DNA of 64,000 nucleotides from contig JAGFXX010000001.1 in the NCBI GenBank assembly GCA_017599285.1, forward strand, positions 2,542,001 through 2,606,000, in the 5' to 3' direction. The notes under the pieces are model-generated. The model was not told where the DNA came from. It did no database searches and saw only the letters and a program-made list of their open reading frames with translations. Both the position numbers and the translations under genes were made by a program. This DNA comes from Cereibacter azotoformans. GTDB lineage: Bacteria; Pseudomonadota; Alphaproteobacteria; Rhodobacterales; Rhodobacteraceae. Below are positions 17,650-27,095 of the stretch, piece after piece (the stretch's first letter is position 1; each line of letters starts with the position of its first letter).

Positions 17650-18459
17650 TCAGGCTGGGTCTCGTCCAGTCTGCATCTCGGCCAGCATGGCCTCGATCCG
17701 GGCCACGTCCTCGGGATTGTTCAACTCCCAGAACTGCCGGCCGCGCGCCTCGACCTCGACGCAGAGCACCCGGCGGCCGTTCTCGAGGAAGCGGAGCTGC
17801 TCCAGCCCCTCCAGCTCTTCGAGAGGGCCTGTGGGCCAGTCCGGATAGAGCGCCAGCGCCGAGGGGCGGTAGGCATAGACGCCGACATGATGGAAGACCG
17901 GCGTCGCTTCGGCGTCGGCATAGGGACGGCCGGTGTAGGGAATCACTTCCTTGGAGAAGAAGAGCGCGTGGCGCGTCACCCCGAAGACGGCCGTCGTGCC
18001 GCCCACCCGCCCGGCGCGGCGGTCGGCGAGAAAGCTGTTCAGCGCCCGCCCGTCGCAGCGCAGGACGGGCGTGGCCACCTCGGCCGAAGGATCGGCGCGC
18101 AGCCCTTCGATCAGATCCTCGATGAACCAGGGCGGGGTCAGCGGCGCATCGCCCTGCAGGTTCACCACGATCTCGGAGCCGGGCAGCGCCGCAGCCACCT
18201 CGGCACACCGTTCGGTGCCGTTCCGGCAATCCGACGAGGTCATCACCACTTCGGCGCCAAATCCCTCGGCCGCGTCCCGGATCCGCGCATCGTCGGTGGC
18301 CACGACCACGCGCGCGATGCCGCGGACGGCCATCGCGGCCTCCCAGCTGCGCTGGATGAGGGTCTTTTCGGTGCCGTCCGGGTCGCGCAGGGCGACGAGC
18401 GGCTTGCCGGGGTAGCGGGTCGAGGCGTAGCGGGCGGGGATCACGATCAGGACGGACAT
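17650..18459 (-). CDS. kdsB: 3-deoxy-manno-octulosonate cytidylyltransferase
   Basis: Activates Kdo as CMP-Kdo for the LPS inner core. The N-terminal motif [20 protein letters not shown] is the family signature, followed by VVVATDD, a [10 protein letters not shown] segment and VVNLQGDAP, which contact CTP. The C-terminal [20 protein letters not shown] and EQLRFLENG segments are typical. At 269 residues it is slightly long but normal for Rhodobacterales. It lies downstream of cysQ on the same strand, 81 bases away. Confidence 0.96.
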   Translation of the reverse strand: MSVLIVIPARYASTRYPGKPLVALRDPDGTEKTLIQRSWEAAMAVRGIARVVVATDDARIRDAAEGFGAEVVMTSSDCRNGTERCAEVAAALPGSEIVVNLQGDAPLTPPWFIEDLIEGLRADPSAEVATPVLRCDGRALNSFLADRRAGRVGGTTAVFGVTRHALFFSKEVIPYTGRPYADAEATPVFHHVGVYAYRPSALALYPDWPTGPLEELEGLEQLRFLENGRRVLCVEVEARGRQFWELNNPEDVARIEAMLAEMQTGRDPA

Positions 18460-18480
18460 GGCACCTTCCGGGGCTGGAAC

Positions 18481-18534
18481 GGCGGGCGCCGTGCCCGCCG
18501 CAATGTCGATGAGCCGGGCCGCGCGGGGCCCGGC
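18481..18534 (-). terminator. Two GC-rich hairpins between cysQ and kdsB
   Basis: Two stems in tandem: GGCGGGC/GCCCGCC at 18481-18499 and GCCGGGCC/GGCCCGGC at 18513-18534. No T-run follows on the minus strand, so termination is uncertain; they may instead stabilise or separate the two messages. Confidence 0.3.
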
Positions 18535-18540
18535 GGCGCA

Positions 18541-19335
18541 TCAGCCTTGCAGGGTCACGCCCGGCGCGTAGGCGATGAAGAAGGGATTGTCCCAGCCCTG
18601 CTTGCCGTAGCCGAGCGGCTGATGGTCGTCGAACCGCACCACCGCACCCCCGGCGCCGCGCAGCACCGCATCGCCGGCGGCCGTGTCCCACTCCATCGTG
18701 CGGCCGAGGCGGGGGTAGAGGTCGGCCTCGCCGGTTGCCACGAGGCAGAACTTCAGGCTCGATCCCGCGCTCGTCATGTCCTTCACGGCATATCGGGCAA
18801 TGTAGTCGTCGGTCGCCTGGTCGCGGTGCGACTTCGAGGCCACGACCATGAGCGCGCCGTTGTCGGGCTTCGAGACCGAGAGGCGGCGGAGGTTGCCGGG
18901 CTTCGCCTTGTCGAGGGCGCCGGTCTCCTCCACCGCCGTGCCATCGGCCTGGGTGTAGAACAGCCGCCCCTTGGCCGGGGCATAGACGACCCCGCGGACC
19001 GGCACGCCCTCCTCGACATAGGCGATGTTCACGGTGAAGTCGCCCCGGCGCTGGACGAATTCCTTGGTTCCGTCGAGCGGGTCCACGATCAGGAAGGTCC
19101 GCGCGCTCAGCCGGTGCGACTCGGCCTGTTCCTCGGTGATGAGGGGCAGGTCCGGGTAGGCCGCCCGCAGCCCCGCCGAGATCAGCCGGTCGGCGGCTTC
19201 GTCCGCCTCGGTCACGGGGCTGGAGTCGGACTTGGCCTTCACCTCGAAGTCCGGGCTGTTGTAAACCTCCATGATCCGGTCACCCGCTTCCAGCGCGAGA
19301 CGGCGGATGAGGGCAACGAGTTCTTCGTGGTTCAT
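18541..19335 (-). CDS. cysQ: 3'(2'),5'-bisphosphate nucleotidase (inositol monophosphatase family)
   Basis: Removes the 3'-phosphate from PAP/PAPS made in sulfate assimilation. Inositol-phosphatase motif 1, [20 protein letters not shown], is at about residues 80-100, and motif 2, [16 protein letters not shown], near 215; the acidic residues of both bind the catalytic metals. The CysQ-type GTKEF and the 264-residue length favour this over SuhB. The start ATG 19335 has AGAGG upstream. The frame continues far upstream as an antisense reading frame over rimP, which is not coding. Confidence 0.93.
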   Translation of the reverse strand: MNHEELVALIRRLALEAGDRIMEVYNSPDFEVKAKSDSSPVTEADEAADRLISAGLRAAYPDLPLITEEQAESHRLSARTFLIVDPLDGTKEFVQRRGDFTVNIAYVEEGVPVRGVVYAPAKGRLFYTQADGTAVEETGALDKAKPGNLRRLSVSKPDNGALMVVASKSHRDQATDDYIARYAVKDMTSAGSSLKFCLVATGEADLYPRLGRTMEWDTAAGDAVLRGAGGAVVRFDDHQPLGYGKQGWDNPFFIAYAPGVTLQG

Positions 19336-19452
19336 GGAGACCTCTGGAATGTGGATCGGCAGGGATGGCGACCTTATCCCCGCTCGGCGGGTAAACGGCA
19401 AGGTTTCCATGCCGGGCGAGGGCCGTGCGGGGCGCCGCCTGTCAATCGGCGC

Positions 19453-19481
19453 TTGCGTCGAAAGGGGTTTGGCCCTATACG
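19453..19481 (+). promoter_or_regulatory. Sigma-70 type promoter of the rimP-nusA-infB operon
   Basis: TTGCGT at 19453-19458, a 17-base spacer, then TATACG at 19476-19481. The transcript would start near 19488, about 88 bases before the rimP ATG, leaving room for the leader hairpin at 19536-19559. Confidence 0.6.
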
Positions 19482-19535
19482 CGCCTTCATAGCGGCGCCT
19501 CGGCCTCCAAACCCGACGGCTCCACCGATGATCGC

Positions 19536-19559
19536 AACGGGCCGCTCGGCCCGTTTTTT
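19536..19559 (+). terminator. Intrinsic terminator in the rimP leader (probable attenuator)
   Basis: Eight-base stem (AACGGGCC with GGCCCGTT), loop GCTC, then a run of six T's overlapping the stem end. It ends only 16 bases before the rimP ATG and lies after the best promoter, so it would stop transcription inside the leader unless read through. Rfam holds a rimP-leader family from alphaproteobacteria, and this element may belong to it. What ligand or protein controls it is unknown; NusA autocontrol is an attractive guess. Confidence 0.75.
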
Positions 19560-19575
19560 CGTTTTGGGGGTTCCC

Positions 19576-20190
19576 ATGTCCGACCTCGTCGCCAAGACCG
19601 CCATCGACCGCCGCCTCGCCGACATCGTGACGCCGGTGATCGAGGGCATGGGATTCGAGCTTGTCCGCCTCCGGCTGATGAGCGGCAAGACCCGCACGCT
19701 GCAGATCATGGCCGACCGGCCGGATGGCGGCATCGTCGTGGACGAATGCGCCGAGATTTCGACCGCCGTTTCGGCCGTGCTCGATGTCGAGGACCCGATC
19801 GAGGACAATTACACGCTCGAGGTCTCCAGCCCCGGCATCGACCGCCCGCTGACCCGGCTCAAGGATTTCGACGCCTGGGCGGGCTACGAGGCGCGGATCG
19901 AGACGGCCGAGCTGATCGACGGCCGCCGCCGCTTCAAGGGCGAGCTGGCCGGGACCGAGGGCGATGAGGTTCTCATCACCATCGAGGATGGCAAGGAGGG
20001 CTTCGTGACCATCGGGCTGAAGTTCGACTGGCTGTCGGATGCCAAGCTGATCCTCACCGACGAGCTGATCGCCGAGATGCTGCGCCAGAAGAAGGCCAGC
20101 GGCAATTTCGACGAGAGCCAGTTCGACGAGATTCAGGAAACCGAAGGCGAGGAGGCCGACGAGGCCGAGACGCCCATCACCCGCCACTGA
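19576..20190 (+). CDS. rimP: Ribosome maturation factor RimP
   Basis: Needed for maturation of the 30S subunit. The N-terminal alpha/beta domain ([49 protein letters not shown]) ends in the family signature [15 protein letters not shown] (residues about 78-92). An SH3-like C-terminal domain and an acidic tail ([12 protein letters not shown] type) follow. The 204-residue length includes the longer tail seen in Rhodobacterales. The start is ATG 19576 after a GGGGG stretch; nusA begins 21 bases after its stop. Confidence 0.96.
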   Translation: MSDLVAKTAIDRRLADIVTPVIEGMGFELVRLRLMSGKTRTLQIMADRPDGGIVVDECAEISTAVSAVLDVEDPIEDNYTLEVSSPGIDRPLTRLKDFDAWAGYEARIETAELIDGRRRFKGELAGTEGDEVLITIEDGKEGFVTIGLKFDWLSDAKLILTDELIAEMLRQKKASGNFDESQFDEIQETEGEEADEAETPITRH

Positions 20191-20211
20191 CCGCCAACCC
20201 GGAGCACGCCC

Positions 20212-21816
20212 ATGGCAATCACCTCTGCCAACCAGCTTGAACTGCTGCAAACCGCCGAGGCGGTCGCGCGGGAGAAGATGATCGACCCCGATCTGGTGAT
20301 CCAGGCGATGGAGGAAAGCCTCGCGCGGGCCGCCAAGTCGCGCTACGGCTCGGACCTCGACATCCGGGTGAAGATTGACCGCAAGACGGGCCGCGCCACC
20401 TTCGCGCGCATTCGCACCGTGGTCGAGGACGAGGCGGTCGAGAATCACCACGCCCAGCTGACGGTGAAGCAGGCGAAGGCCTACAAGTCCGATCCCCAGA
20501 TCGGCGACGAGATCATCGACGAGGTGCCGCCGGTGGACCTCGGCCGGATCGCGGCGCAATCGGCCAAGCAGGTGATCCTGCAGAAGGTGCGCGAGGCCGA
20601 GCGCGACCGCCAGTACGACGAGTTCAAGGACCGCAAGGGCTCGATCATCAACGGCGTGGTCAAGCGCGAGGAATACGGCAACATCATCGTGGACATCGGC
20701 CGCGGCGAGGGCATCCTGCGCCGCAACGAGAAGATCGGCCGCGAAAGCTACCGCCCGAACGACCGGATCCGCGCCTACATCAAGGACGTCCGCCGCGAGG
20801 CCCGCGGCCCGCAGGTGTTCCTGTCGCGCACCGACCCGCAGTTCATGGCCGAACTCTTCAAGATGGAAGTGCCGGAGATCTACGACGGCATCATCGAGAT
20901 CAAGGCCGTGGCCCGCGATCCGGGCTCGCGCGCGAAGATCGCCGTGATCTCCTATGACAATTCGATCGACCCGGTGGGCGCCTGTGTCGGTATGCGCGGC
21001 AGCCGCGTTCAGGCCGTGGTGAACGAGCTTCAGGGCGAGAAGATCGACATCATCCCGTGGAATCAGGATCAGGCCACGTTCCTCGTGAACGCGCTGCAGC
21101 CGGCCGAAGTGTCCAAGGTCGTGATCGACGAGGAAGCCGGCAAGATCGAGGTCGTGGTGCCGGACGAGCAGCTCTCGCTCGCCATCGGCCGCCGCGGCCA
21201 GAACGTGCGTCTGGCCAGCCAACTGACGGCGCTCGACATCGACATCATGACCGAGGCCGACGAATCGGCCCGCCGCCAGGCCGAATTCGCCGAGCGGACG
21301 AATCTCTTCATGGAGACCCTTGATATCGACGAGATGATGGCCCAACTTCTGGTGTCCGAAGGGTTCACGAACCTTGAGGAAGTCGCCTACGTCGATCCTG
21401 AGGAACTCCTTTCGATCGACGGGTTCGACGAGGATACGGCCGCCGAACTTCAGGCCCGTGCCCGCGACCATCTGGAAGAAGCCAACCGCAAGGCGCTCGA
21501 ATCCGCCCGCGCCCTCGGGCTCGAGGATTCCCTGGCCAATTTCGAGGGGCTGACGCCGCAGATGCTCGAGGCGCTGGCCAAGGACGGCATCAAGACGCTG
21601 GAAGATTTCGCCACCTGCGCCGACTGGGAACTGGCCGGCGGCTGGACCACGGTGAACGGCCAGCGGGTGAAGGACGAAGGTGTCCTCGAGAAGTTCGACG
21701 TGAGCCTCGAGGAAGCGCAACATCTGGTGATGACCGCGCGCGTCATGCTCGGCTGGGTCGATCCGACCGAGCTTGAGACGGCCGAAGAGAAAGAAGAGAC
21801 GGAGGGCGAGGCCTGA
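20212..21816 (+). CDS. nusA: Transcription termination/antitermination factor NusA
   Basis: Binds RNA polymerase and nascent RNA, modulating pausing, termination and antitermination. In order: NusA N-domain (about 1-130), S1 domain (about 135-200, GSIINGVVKREEYGNIIVDI), KH1 and KH2 (about 235-350, VGACVGMRGSRVQAVVNELQ, then LAIGRRGQNVRLASQLT) and two C-terminal helix-hairpin acidic repeats (about 370-520, LLVSEGFTNLEEVAYVDPEE). The two C-terminal repeats are the form found in Gram-negative proteobacteria. The length of 534 residues is normal. Confidence 0.97.
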   Translation: MAITSANQLELLQTAEAVAREKMIDPDLVIQAMEESLARAAKSRYGSDLDIRVKIDRKTGRATFARIRTVVEDEAVENHHAQLTVKQAKAYKSDPQIGDEIIDEVPPVDLGRIAAQSAKQVILQKVREAERDRQYDEFKDRKGSIINGVVKREEYGNIIVDIGRGEGILRRNEKIGRESYRPNDRIRAYIKDVRREARGPQVFLSRTDPQFMAELFKMEVPEIYDGIIEIKAVARDPGSRAKIAVISYDNSIDPVGACVGMRGSRVQAVVNELQGEKIDIIPWNQDQATFLVNALQPAEVSKVVIDEEAGKIEVVVPDEQLSLAIGRRGQNVRLASQLTALDIDIMTEADESARRQAEFAERTNLFMETLDIDEMMAQLLVSEGFTNLEEVAYVDPEELLSIDGFDEDTAAELQARARDHLEEANRKALESARALGLEDSLANFEGLTPQMLEALAKDGIKTLEDFATCADWELAGGWTTVNGQRVKDEGVLEKFDVSLEEAQHLVMTARVMLGWVDPTELETAEEKEETEGEA

Positions 21817-21830
21817 GCCTCGCGAATCCG

Positions 21831-22463
21831 ATGACTCGCGGGGGCCGGGACGACATGCGGGACGAGCCGGAACGGCGCTGCCTTGCCACGGGCGAGAGCG
21901 GGCCGAAAGCCGGCCTGATCCGCTTCGGGCTTGGACCCGAGGGTGAGGTGGTGCCCGACATTCTCGGGCGTCTGCCGGGGCGGGGCATGTATGTCTCGGC
22001 CGACCGCAAGGCGATCGAGAAGGCCGCGGCAAAAGGTCTTTTCGCCCGTGCCGCGCGCCAGCCGGTGAAGGTGCCGGAGGGGCTGGCCGATCTGGTCGAG
22101 TCGCAGCTCGCGCGGAGGGTGATCGATCTGATCTCGCTTGCTCGCAAGGCGGGAGAGGCGGTCGCCGGATACGAGAAGGTGAAGGACTGGCTGACCAAGG
22201 ATGAGGCGGAAGTTCTCATCCAGGCCAGTGACGGGTCGGAGCGCGGCAAATCGAAGCTGCACCCGCCCAGTGGGAAGAGGTCGTTCATCGGCTGTCTGAC
22301 GGCCCGGGAATTGGGTTTGGCATTCGGCCGTGAACATGCGATACACGGCGCGCTCGCGGCTGGTGGACTCACGACGCGCGTTCAGGATGAAGCGGCCAGA
22401 CTGGCCGGGCTTCGCGGGCAGATCGGCGGCAGGGCCGCCGGAAGGGATACGAAAGACGCATGA
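21831..22463 (+). CDS. YlxR-L7Ae fusion RNA-binding protein
   Basis: The N-terminal half (about residues 12-85) is a YlxR/DUF448 domain: [20 protein letters not shown], then [20 protein letters not shown]. The C-terminal half (about 95-185) is L7Ae/ribosomal-protein like: [20 protein letters not shown], then [14 protein letters not shown]. This fusion is usual in alphaproteobacteria, where it sits between nusA and infB. It probably binds structured RNA and the ribosome; exact function is unknown. Start ATG 21831 lies 14 bases after nusA, and its stop overlaps the infB start (ATGA). Confidence 0.88.
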   Translation: MTRGGRDDMRDEPERRCLATGESGPKAGLIRFGLGPEGEVVPDILGRLPGRGMYVSADRKAIEKAAAKGLFARAARQPVKVPEGLADLVESQLARRVIDLISLARKAGEAVAGYEKVKDWLTKDEAEVLIQASDGSERGKSKLHPPSGKRSFIGCLTARELGLAFGREHAIHGALAAGGLTTRVQDEAARLAGLRGQIGGRAAGRDTKDA

Positions 22464-24976
22464 GCGATACAGACGGCAAGAAACCCCTCGGCCTGGGTGG
22501 CGGCTCGCGTTCGGGCCAGGTGAAGCAGAGCTTCAGCCACGGCCGCACCAAGAGCGTCCTGGTCGAAACGAAGCGCAAGCGCGTGGTCGTTCCGAAGCCG
22601 GGTGCTTCGGGGTCTTCGACCACGACGAGTTCGCCGTCGCACCTCGGCGACCCGGCGAAGCGCCCCGCCGGCATCTCGGATGCCGAGATGGAGCGTCGCC
22701 TCGCCGCCCTGCGCGCTGCCAAGCTGCGCGAAGTCGACGACGCCAAGCGCCGCGCCGAGGAAGAGCGCCAGCGCGAGGAAGAGCGCCAGCGCCGGCGCGA
22801 AGAGCTCGAGGCGAAGGAACGCGAAGAGCGTGAGCGCGCCGAAGCCCTGCGCCAGAAGGCCGAGGATGAGGAGCGCGCCCGCCGCGAGGCCGAAGAGGCC
22901 GCCCGCCGTGCCGAAGAGGCCAAGCGTGCGCCCGCCCCGGCTCCGGCCACCGCACAGCCGGACGCAGCCGACTCGCGCGCCTCTGCGCCGACCTCGGCCA
23001 AGCCCGGTCTGCCGCCCTCGCGCAAGGAGCGCGAGCGCGAGGCCGATCGCGACCGCACGACCAAGAAGGACGATTCGCGCCGCTCGGGCAAGCTGACCCT
23101 GAACGAGGCGCTTTCGGGCGAGGGCGGGCGCACGCGCTCGCTCGCCGCGATGAAGCGCAAGCAGGAGAAGGCCCGCCAGAAGGCGATGGGCTTCGGCCAC
23201 AAGGCCGAAAAGCAGGTGCGCGACGTGCAGCTGCCGGAAACCATCGTGGTGCAGGAGCTTGCCAACCGCATGGCGGAGCGGGCGGCCGACGTGGTCAAGG
23301 CGCTCATGAAGATGGGCATGATGGTCACGATGAACCAGTCCATCGACGCCGACACGGCCGAACTGGTGATCGAGGAATTCGGCCACCGCGCCGTCCGGGT
23401 CTCGGATGCCGACGTCGAACATGTGATCGACACGGTCGAGGACAAGGCGGAGGATCTCCAGCCGCGTCCGCCGATCATCACGATCATGGGCCACGTTGAC
23501 CACGGCAAGACCTCGCTTCTGGACGCGATCCGCAAGACGAGCGTGGTCTCGGGCGAGGCCGGCGGCATCACGCAGCACATCGGCGCCTATCAGGTGAAGA
23601 CCGAAAGCGGCGCCGTGCTGACCTTCCTCGACACGCCCGGCCACGCGGCCTTCACCTCGATGCGTGCCCGTGGTGCGCAGGTGACGGACATCGTCGTGCT
23701 GGTGGTGGCGGCGGATGACGCCGTGATGCCGCAGACCGTCGAGGCCATCAAGCATGCCAAGGCGGCCAAGGTGCCGATGATCGTCGCGATCAACAAGATC
23801 GACAAGCCGGACGCGGACCCGAACAAGGTGCGCACCGACCTGCTCCAGCACGAGGTCATCGTCGAGAAGATGTCGGGCGACGTGCTCGATGTCGAGGTCT
23901 CGGCAAAGACGGGTCTGGGGCTCGACGAGCTGCTCGAGAACATCGCGCTTCAGGCCGAGCTTCTCGACCTTCGCGCCAACCCCAAGCGGGCGGCTCAGGG
24001 CGCGGTGATCGAGGCCAAGCTCGACGTGGGCCGCGGCCCGGTCGCGACGGTGCTGGTGCAGCACGGCACGCTCAAGCGCGGCGACATCTTCGTCGTGGGT
24101 CAGCAGTGGGGCAAGGTCCGCGCGCTGGTCAACGACAAGGGCGAGCGCGTGGACGAGGCCGGCCCTTCGGTCCCGGTCGAGGTTCTGGGTCTGAACGGGA
24201 CGCCGGAAGCCGGTGACGTGCTGAACGTGGTCGAGACGGAGGCCCAGGCTCGCGAGATCGCCGACTACCGCGAGAAGGCGGCGCGTGACAAGCGCGCGGC
24301 TGCGGGGGCGGCGACGACGCTGGAACAGCTGATGGCCAAGGCCAAGGCCGATGCCGACGTGGCGGAACTGCCGGTGGTCATCAAGGCCGACGTGCAGGGC
24401 TCGGCCGAGGCCATCGTGCAGGCGCTGGAGAAGGTCGGCAACGAGGAGGTCCGCGTGCGCGTCCTCCACTACGGCGTGGGCGCGATCACCGAGACCGACA
24501 TCGGCCTCGCAGAAGCCTCGCAGGCCGCGGTCATCGGCTTCAACGTCCGGGCCAACGCCTCGGCGCGTCAGGCCGCGAATCAGAAGAGCGTCGAGATCCG
24601 CTACTACAGCGTGATCTATGATCTCGTGGACGACGTGAAGAAGGCGGCCTCGGGTCTGTTGAAGGCGGAAGTGCGCGAGCATTTCATCGGCTATGCCCGG
24701 ATCCAGGAGGTCTTCCGCATCACCGGCGTCGGCAACGTGGCGGGCTGCCTCGTGACCGAGGGTGTGGCGCGGCGTTCGGCCGGTGTGCGCCTGCTGCGTG
24801 ACAACGTGGTGATCCACGAGGGCACGCTGAAGACGCTCAAGCGCTTCAAGGACGAGGTCAAGGAAGTGCAGTCCGGTCAGGAATGCGGCATGGCCTTCGA
24901 ACGCTACGAGGACATCCGTGCCGGAGACGTCATCGAGATCTTCGAACGCGAGGAAGTCGAGCGCAAGCTCGCCTGA
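22460..24976 (+). CDS. infB: Translation initiation factor IF-2
   Basis: GTPase that brings fMet-tRNA to the 30S subunit. The 838-residue protein has a highly charged N-terminal coiled coil (about residues 75-165, rich in Glu, Arg and Ala), the IF2_N segment ([20 protein letters not shown]), and the G domain starting near 340 with G1 [14 protein letters not shown]3 DTPGHAAF, G4 NKID and G5 SAKTG. EF-P-like C-terminal domains end with [20 protein letters not shown]. The start overlaps the ylxR stop; the gene is followed by a strong terminator. Confidence 0.98.
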   Translation: MSDTDGKKPLGLGGGSRSGQVKQSFSHGRTKSVLVETKRKRVVVPKPGASGSSTTTSSPSHLGDPAKRPAGISDAEMERRLAALRAAKLREVDDAKRRAEEERQREEERQRRREELEAKEREERERAEALRQKAEDEERARREAEEAARRAEEAKRAPAPAPATAQPDAADSRASAPTSAKPGLPPSRKEREREADRDRTTKKDDSRRSGKLTLNEALSGEGGRTRSLAAMKRKQEKARQKAMGFGHKAEKQVRDVQLPETIVVQELANRMAERAADVVKALMKMGMMVTMNQSIDADTAELVIEEFGHRAVRVSDADVEHVIDTVEDKAEDLQPRPPIITIMGHVDHGKTSLLDAIRKTSVVSGEAGGITQHIGAYQVKTESGAVLTFLDTPGHAAFTSMRARGAQVTDIVVLVVAADDAVMPQTVEAIKHAKAAKVPMIVAINKIDKPDADPNKVRTDLLQHEVIVEKMSGDVLDVEVSAKTGLGLDELLENIALQAELLDLRANPKRAAQGAVIEAKLDVGRGPVATVLVQHGTLKRGDIFVVGQQWGKVRALVNDKGERVDEAGPSVPVEVLGLNGTPEAGDVLNVVETEAQAREIADYREKAARDKRAAAGAATTLEQLMAKAKADADVAELPVVIKADVQGSAEAIVQALEKVGNEEVRVRVLHYGVGAITETDIGLAEASQAAVIGFNVRANASARQAANQKSVEIRYYSVIYDLVDDVKKAASGLLKAEVREHFIGYARIQEVFRITGVGNVAGCLVTEGVARRSAGVRLLRDNVVIHEGTLKTLKRFKDEVKEVQSGQECGMAFERYEDIRAGDVIEIFEREEVERKLA

Positions 24977-25000
24977 ACCGCAGGTCTTCCGCCGAAAAAG

Positions 25001-25027
25001 AAAGGCCGGGCGCTTGCCCGGCCTTTT
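25001..25027 (+). terminator. Terminator of the rimP-nusA-ylxR-infB operon
   Basis: Perfect 11-base stem (AAAGGCCGGGC with GCCCGGCCTTT) and a GCTT loop, ending in T's, 25 bases after the infB stop. It is nearly symmetric, so it may also end the leftward small gene at 25063-25203. Confidence 0.85.
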
Positions 25028-25062
25028 CCTTCAACACTCCGGGCCGCCTGCCCGCAGGATCA

Positions 25063-25203
25063 TCAGGCGGCGCGTTTCGATGGAATCGGGTATCCGACGA
25101 AGGTCTTTTCATCGACCCGGACCATCACCTTGCCATCGGCGAGCTGACCGATGAGAAGACCCTGAACCGAGACGCAGCTTCCGATCGTGATCGTCCTGAG
25201 CAT
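25063..25203 (-). CDS. Small 46-residue conserved-looking protein
   Basis: A leftward frame from ATG 25203 to TGA 25063 encoding 46 residues: it begins MLRTITIGSCVSVQGLLIGQ, has a middle VMVRVDEKTFVGYP, and ends basic (IPSKRAA). The alternation of hydrophobic and polar residues suggests a small beta-barrel-like fold, similar to short proteins I recall in other Rhodobacterales, though no function is known. The upstream region 25204-25340 is AT-rich for this genome and contains GGGGGAAAG before the ATG. It lies alone between infB and the Nudix gene. Confidence 0.55.
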   Translation of the reverse strand: MLRTITIGSCVSVQGLLIGQLADGKVMVRVDEKTFVGYPIPSKRAA

Positions 25204-25340
25204 CTGCTTTCCCCCAAAGAAGCAAGTTTCCCCAGGTTCAGGTTAGTCACAAATCGATAAAGAAACACGCAGGATTTTGGTCGTAGAGCCTTATTGGGGT
25301 GCGGCAAATAAACGATTGATACCCTAATGCCACAGGGACG

Positions 25341-25739
25341 TTACAGCCAGTCGCGCAGGATCGGGATGAGCGGCAGGTCCGCCGGCGGCATCGGATAGTC
25401 GCGCAGCGCCTGCGGGCGCACCCAGGCGAGCTTCTGGCCCTCGTGCGGCTGGGGGATTCCCTCCCAGCGGCGGCAGGCGAAGAGCGGCATCAGCAGGTGG
25501 AAATCCTCGTAGGCATGGCTCGCGAAGGTGAGCGGCGCCAGGCAGCTCGCCTTCGTGTCGATGCCAAGCTCTTCCCTCAGCTCGCGGATCAGCGCGGCCT
25601 CGGGGCTCTCACCGGGCTCGACCTTGCCGCCGGGAAATTCCCACAGGCCCGCGAGCGACTTGCCCTCGGGCCGCTGCGCCAGAAGCACGCGGCCGTCGCC
25701 GTCGATGAGGGCCACGGCCGAGACGAGGACGATCTTCAC
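25341..25739 (-). CDS. mutT: MutT-type Nudix hydrolase (8-oxo-dGTP diphosphatase)
   Basis: Removes mutagenic 8-oxo-dGTP from the nucleotide pool. The Nudix box is complete at residues 38-60: GGKVEPGESPEAALIRELRE followed by ELGI. The N-terminal VSAVALIDGDGRVLLAQRPE and LAGLWEFPGGK are the MutT form, as is the 132-residue length. Start is GTG 25739, overlapping the argJ stop as GTGA, so it is coupled to argJ. It is the third gene of a leftward PPIase-argJ-mutT operon. Confidence 0.9.
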   Translation of the reverse strand: MKIVLVSAVALIDGDGRVLLAQRPEGKSLAGLWEFPGGKVEPGESPEAALIRELREELGIDTKASCLAPLTFASHAYEDFHLLMPLFACRRWEGIPQPHEGQKLAWVRPQALRDYPMPPADLPLIPILRDWL

Positions 25740-27073
25740 GAGCGATAGTCGGCGTTGATGTCGATGTAGCGGTGCGTCAGGTCGCAGGTCCAGACCGTGC
25801 GGCTGCCGGTGCCGAGGCCCAGATCCACCGCAATGACCAGATCGGACTGTTTCATGTAGGCCGCGCCGTCCTCCTCGCGATAATCGGGGCTGCGCCAGCC
25901 CTTCTCGGCGACCAGGATGTCGCCGAACCGGATCGACAGCCTGTCGCGGTCGGCAACCGCACCCGACTTGCCCACGGCCATCACGATGCGGCCCCAGTTC
26001 GGATCTTCCCCCGCGATGGCCGTCTTGACGAGCGGCGAATTCGCGATGGCCATGGCGACCCGGTGCGCGTCTTCGGGGCCTTCCGCACCCGTGACCCGAA
26101 TCTCGACGAACTTCGTGGCGCCCTCACCGTCACGCACCACCTGATGCGCGAGGTCCAGCATCACCCGCCCCAACGCAGCCTCGAAATCGCGTCCCGCCTT
26201 CGAGCGTCCGTTCAACTCGGCCGCCGGGCTGGTGCCGGTGGCGGCCAGCAGCAGCGCGTCCGAGGTGGAGGTGTCGCTGTCCACGGTGATCGCGTTGAAG
26301 GTGGCCTCCACCTGCCGCGAGAGCATCTTCTGCAGGAGGGGCTGGGAGATCTTCGCGTCGGTGAAGATATAGACCAGCATCGTAGCCATGTCGGGTGCGA
26401 TCATGCCCGAGCCCTTGGCGATGCCCGCGATCTGGATCGGGCCGCCCTCGCCCTCGACCACCGCACAGGCCCCCTTCGGGAAGGTGTCGGTCGTCATCAT
26501 GGCGCGCGCCGCCATTTCGATCGCGTCCCCCGACAGGCCCTCGACCAGCGCGGGGATCTGCGCGGTGATGCGCTCGTAGGGCAGCGGTTCGCCGATCACG
26601 CCGGTCGAGGAGGAGAAGACCCGCTCCACCGGCAGGCCCAGGGCCTCGGCCACGCCGCCGGTCACGGCCTCGACCGCCTCGACGCCCACGGCGCCGGTGA
26701 AGGCGTTCGAGTTGCCCGAGTTCACGATGATCGCCGCACCGGCCTCCGAGACCTTGCCGATCTTGGCCTGACAGTCGAGCACGCAGGCCGCCCGCGTCGA
26801 GGAGCGGGTGAAGACACCCGCCATGGAAGTGCCCGGCGCGAGCCGGATCAGCATCACGTCCTTGCGGTTCTGGTAGCGCACGCCCGCCTCTACGGCGGAG
26901 AATTCCACCCCGCCGATGGCCGGAAGGGTGGGGAAGGAGGCGGGGGCCAGCGGCGACACCAGCTTGGCGCCCGCGGTCCTTGCTTCGGGCTTCTCGGCCT
27001 TCGTGCGGGCCTTGAGCTTCGACAGCTTCTTCTTCAGCGCCTTGGCTTCGTCTTTCCAGTCCGTCTTGCCCAT
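25736..27073 (-). CDS. argJ: Bifunctional glutamate N-acetyltransferase / acetylglutamate synthase
   Basis: Cyclic arginine pathway enzyme that moves acetyl from N-acetylornithine to glutamate and, in the bifunctional form, also uses acetyl-CoA. The precursor self-cleaves between Ala and Thr of APDMATMLVYIFTD; the family segments KGSGMIAPDMATML, ITVDSDTSTSDALLLAATG and NWGRIVMAVGKSGA are present. The start chosen is ATG 27073. The first ~40 residues (MGKTDWKDEAKALKKKLSKL and on) are a Lys-rich helical extension absent from many homologues. Total 445 residues. Confidence 0.95.
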   Translation of the reverse strand: MGKTDWKDEAKALKKKLSKLKARTKAEKPEARTAGAKLVSPLAPASFPTLPAIGGVEFSAVEAGVRYQNRKDVMLIRLAPGTSMAGVFTRSSTRAACVLDCQAKIGKVSEAGAAIIVNSGNSNAFTGAVGVEAVEAVTGGVAEALGLPVERVFSSSTGVIGEPLPYERITAQIPALVEGLSGDAIEMAARAMMTTDTFPKGACAVVEGEGGPIQIAGIAKGSGMIAPDMATMLVYIFTDAKISQPLLQKMLSRQVEATFNAITVDSDTSTSDALLLAATGTSPAAELNGRSKAGRDFEAALGRVMLDLAHQVVRDGEGATKFVEIRVTGAEGPEDAHRVAMAIANSPLVKTAIAGEDPNWGRIVMAVGKSGAVADRDRLSIRFGDILVAEKGWRSPDYREEDGAAYMKQSDLVIAVDLGLGTGSRTVWTCDLTHRYIDINADYRS

Positions 27074-27095
27074 GCCCGTGCCTCCGGTTCGCGGA

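Noticed and set aside
18541..22032. 1163-residue minus-strand frame joining cysQ to antisense of rimP and nusA
   Set aside because: Only the last 264 residues (cysQ) match a family; the rest is antisense of real genes.
22382..24817. 811-residue frame antisense to infB
   Set aside because: Same reason: shadow of a highly biased real gene.
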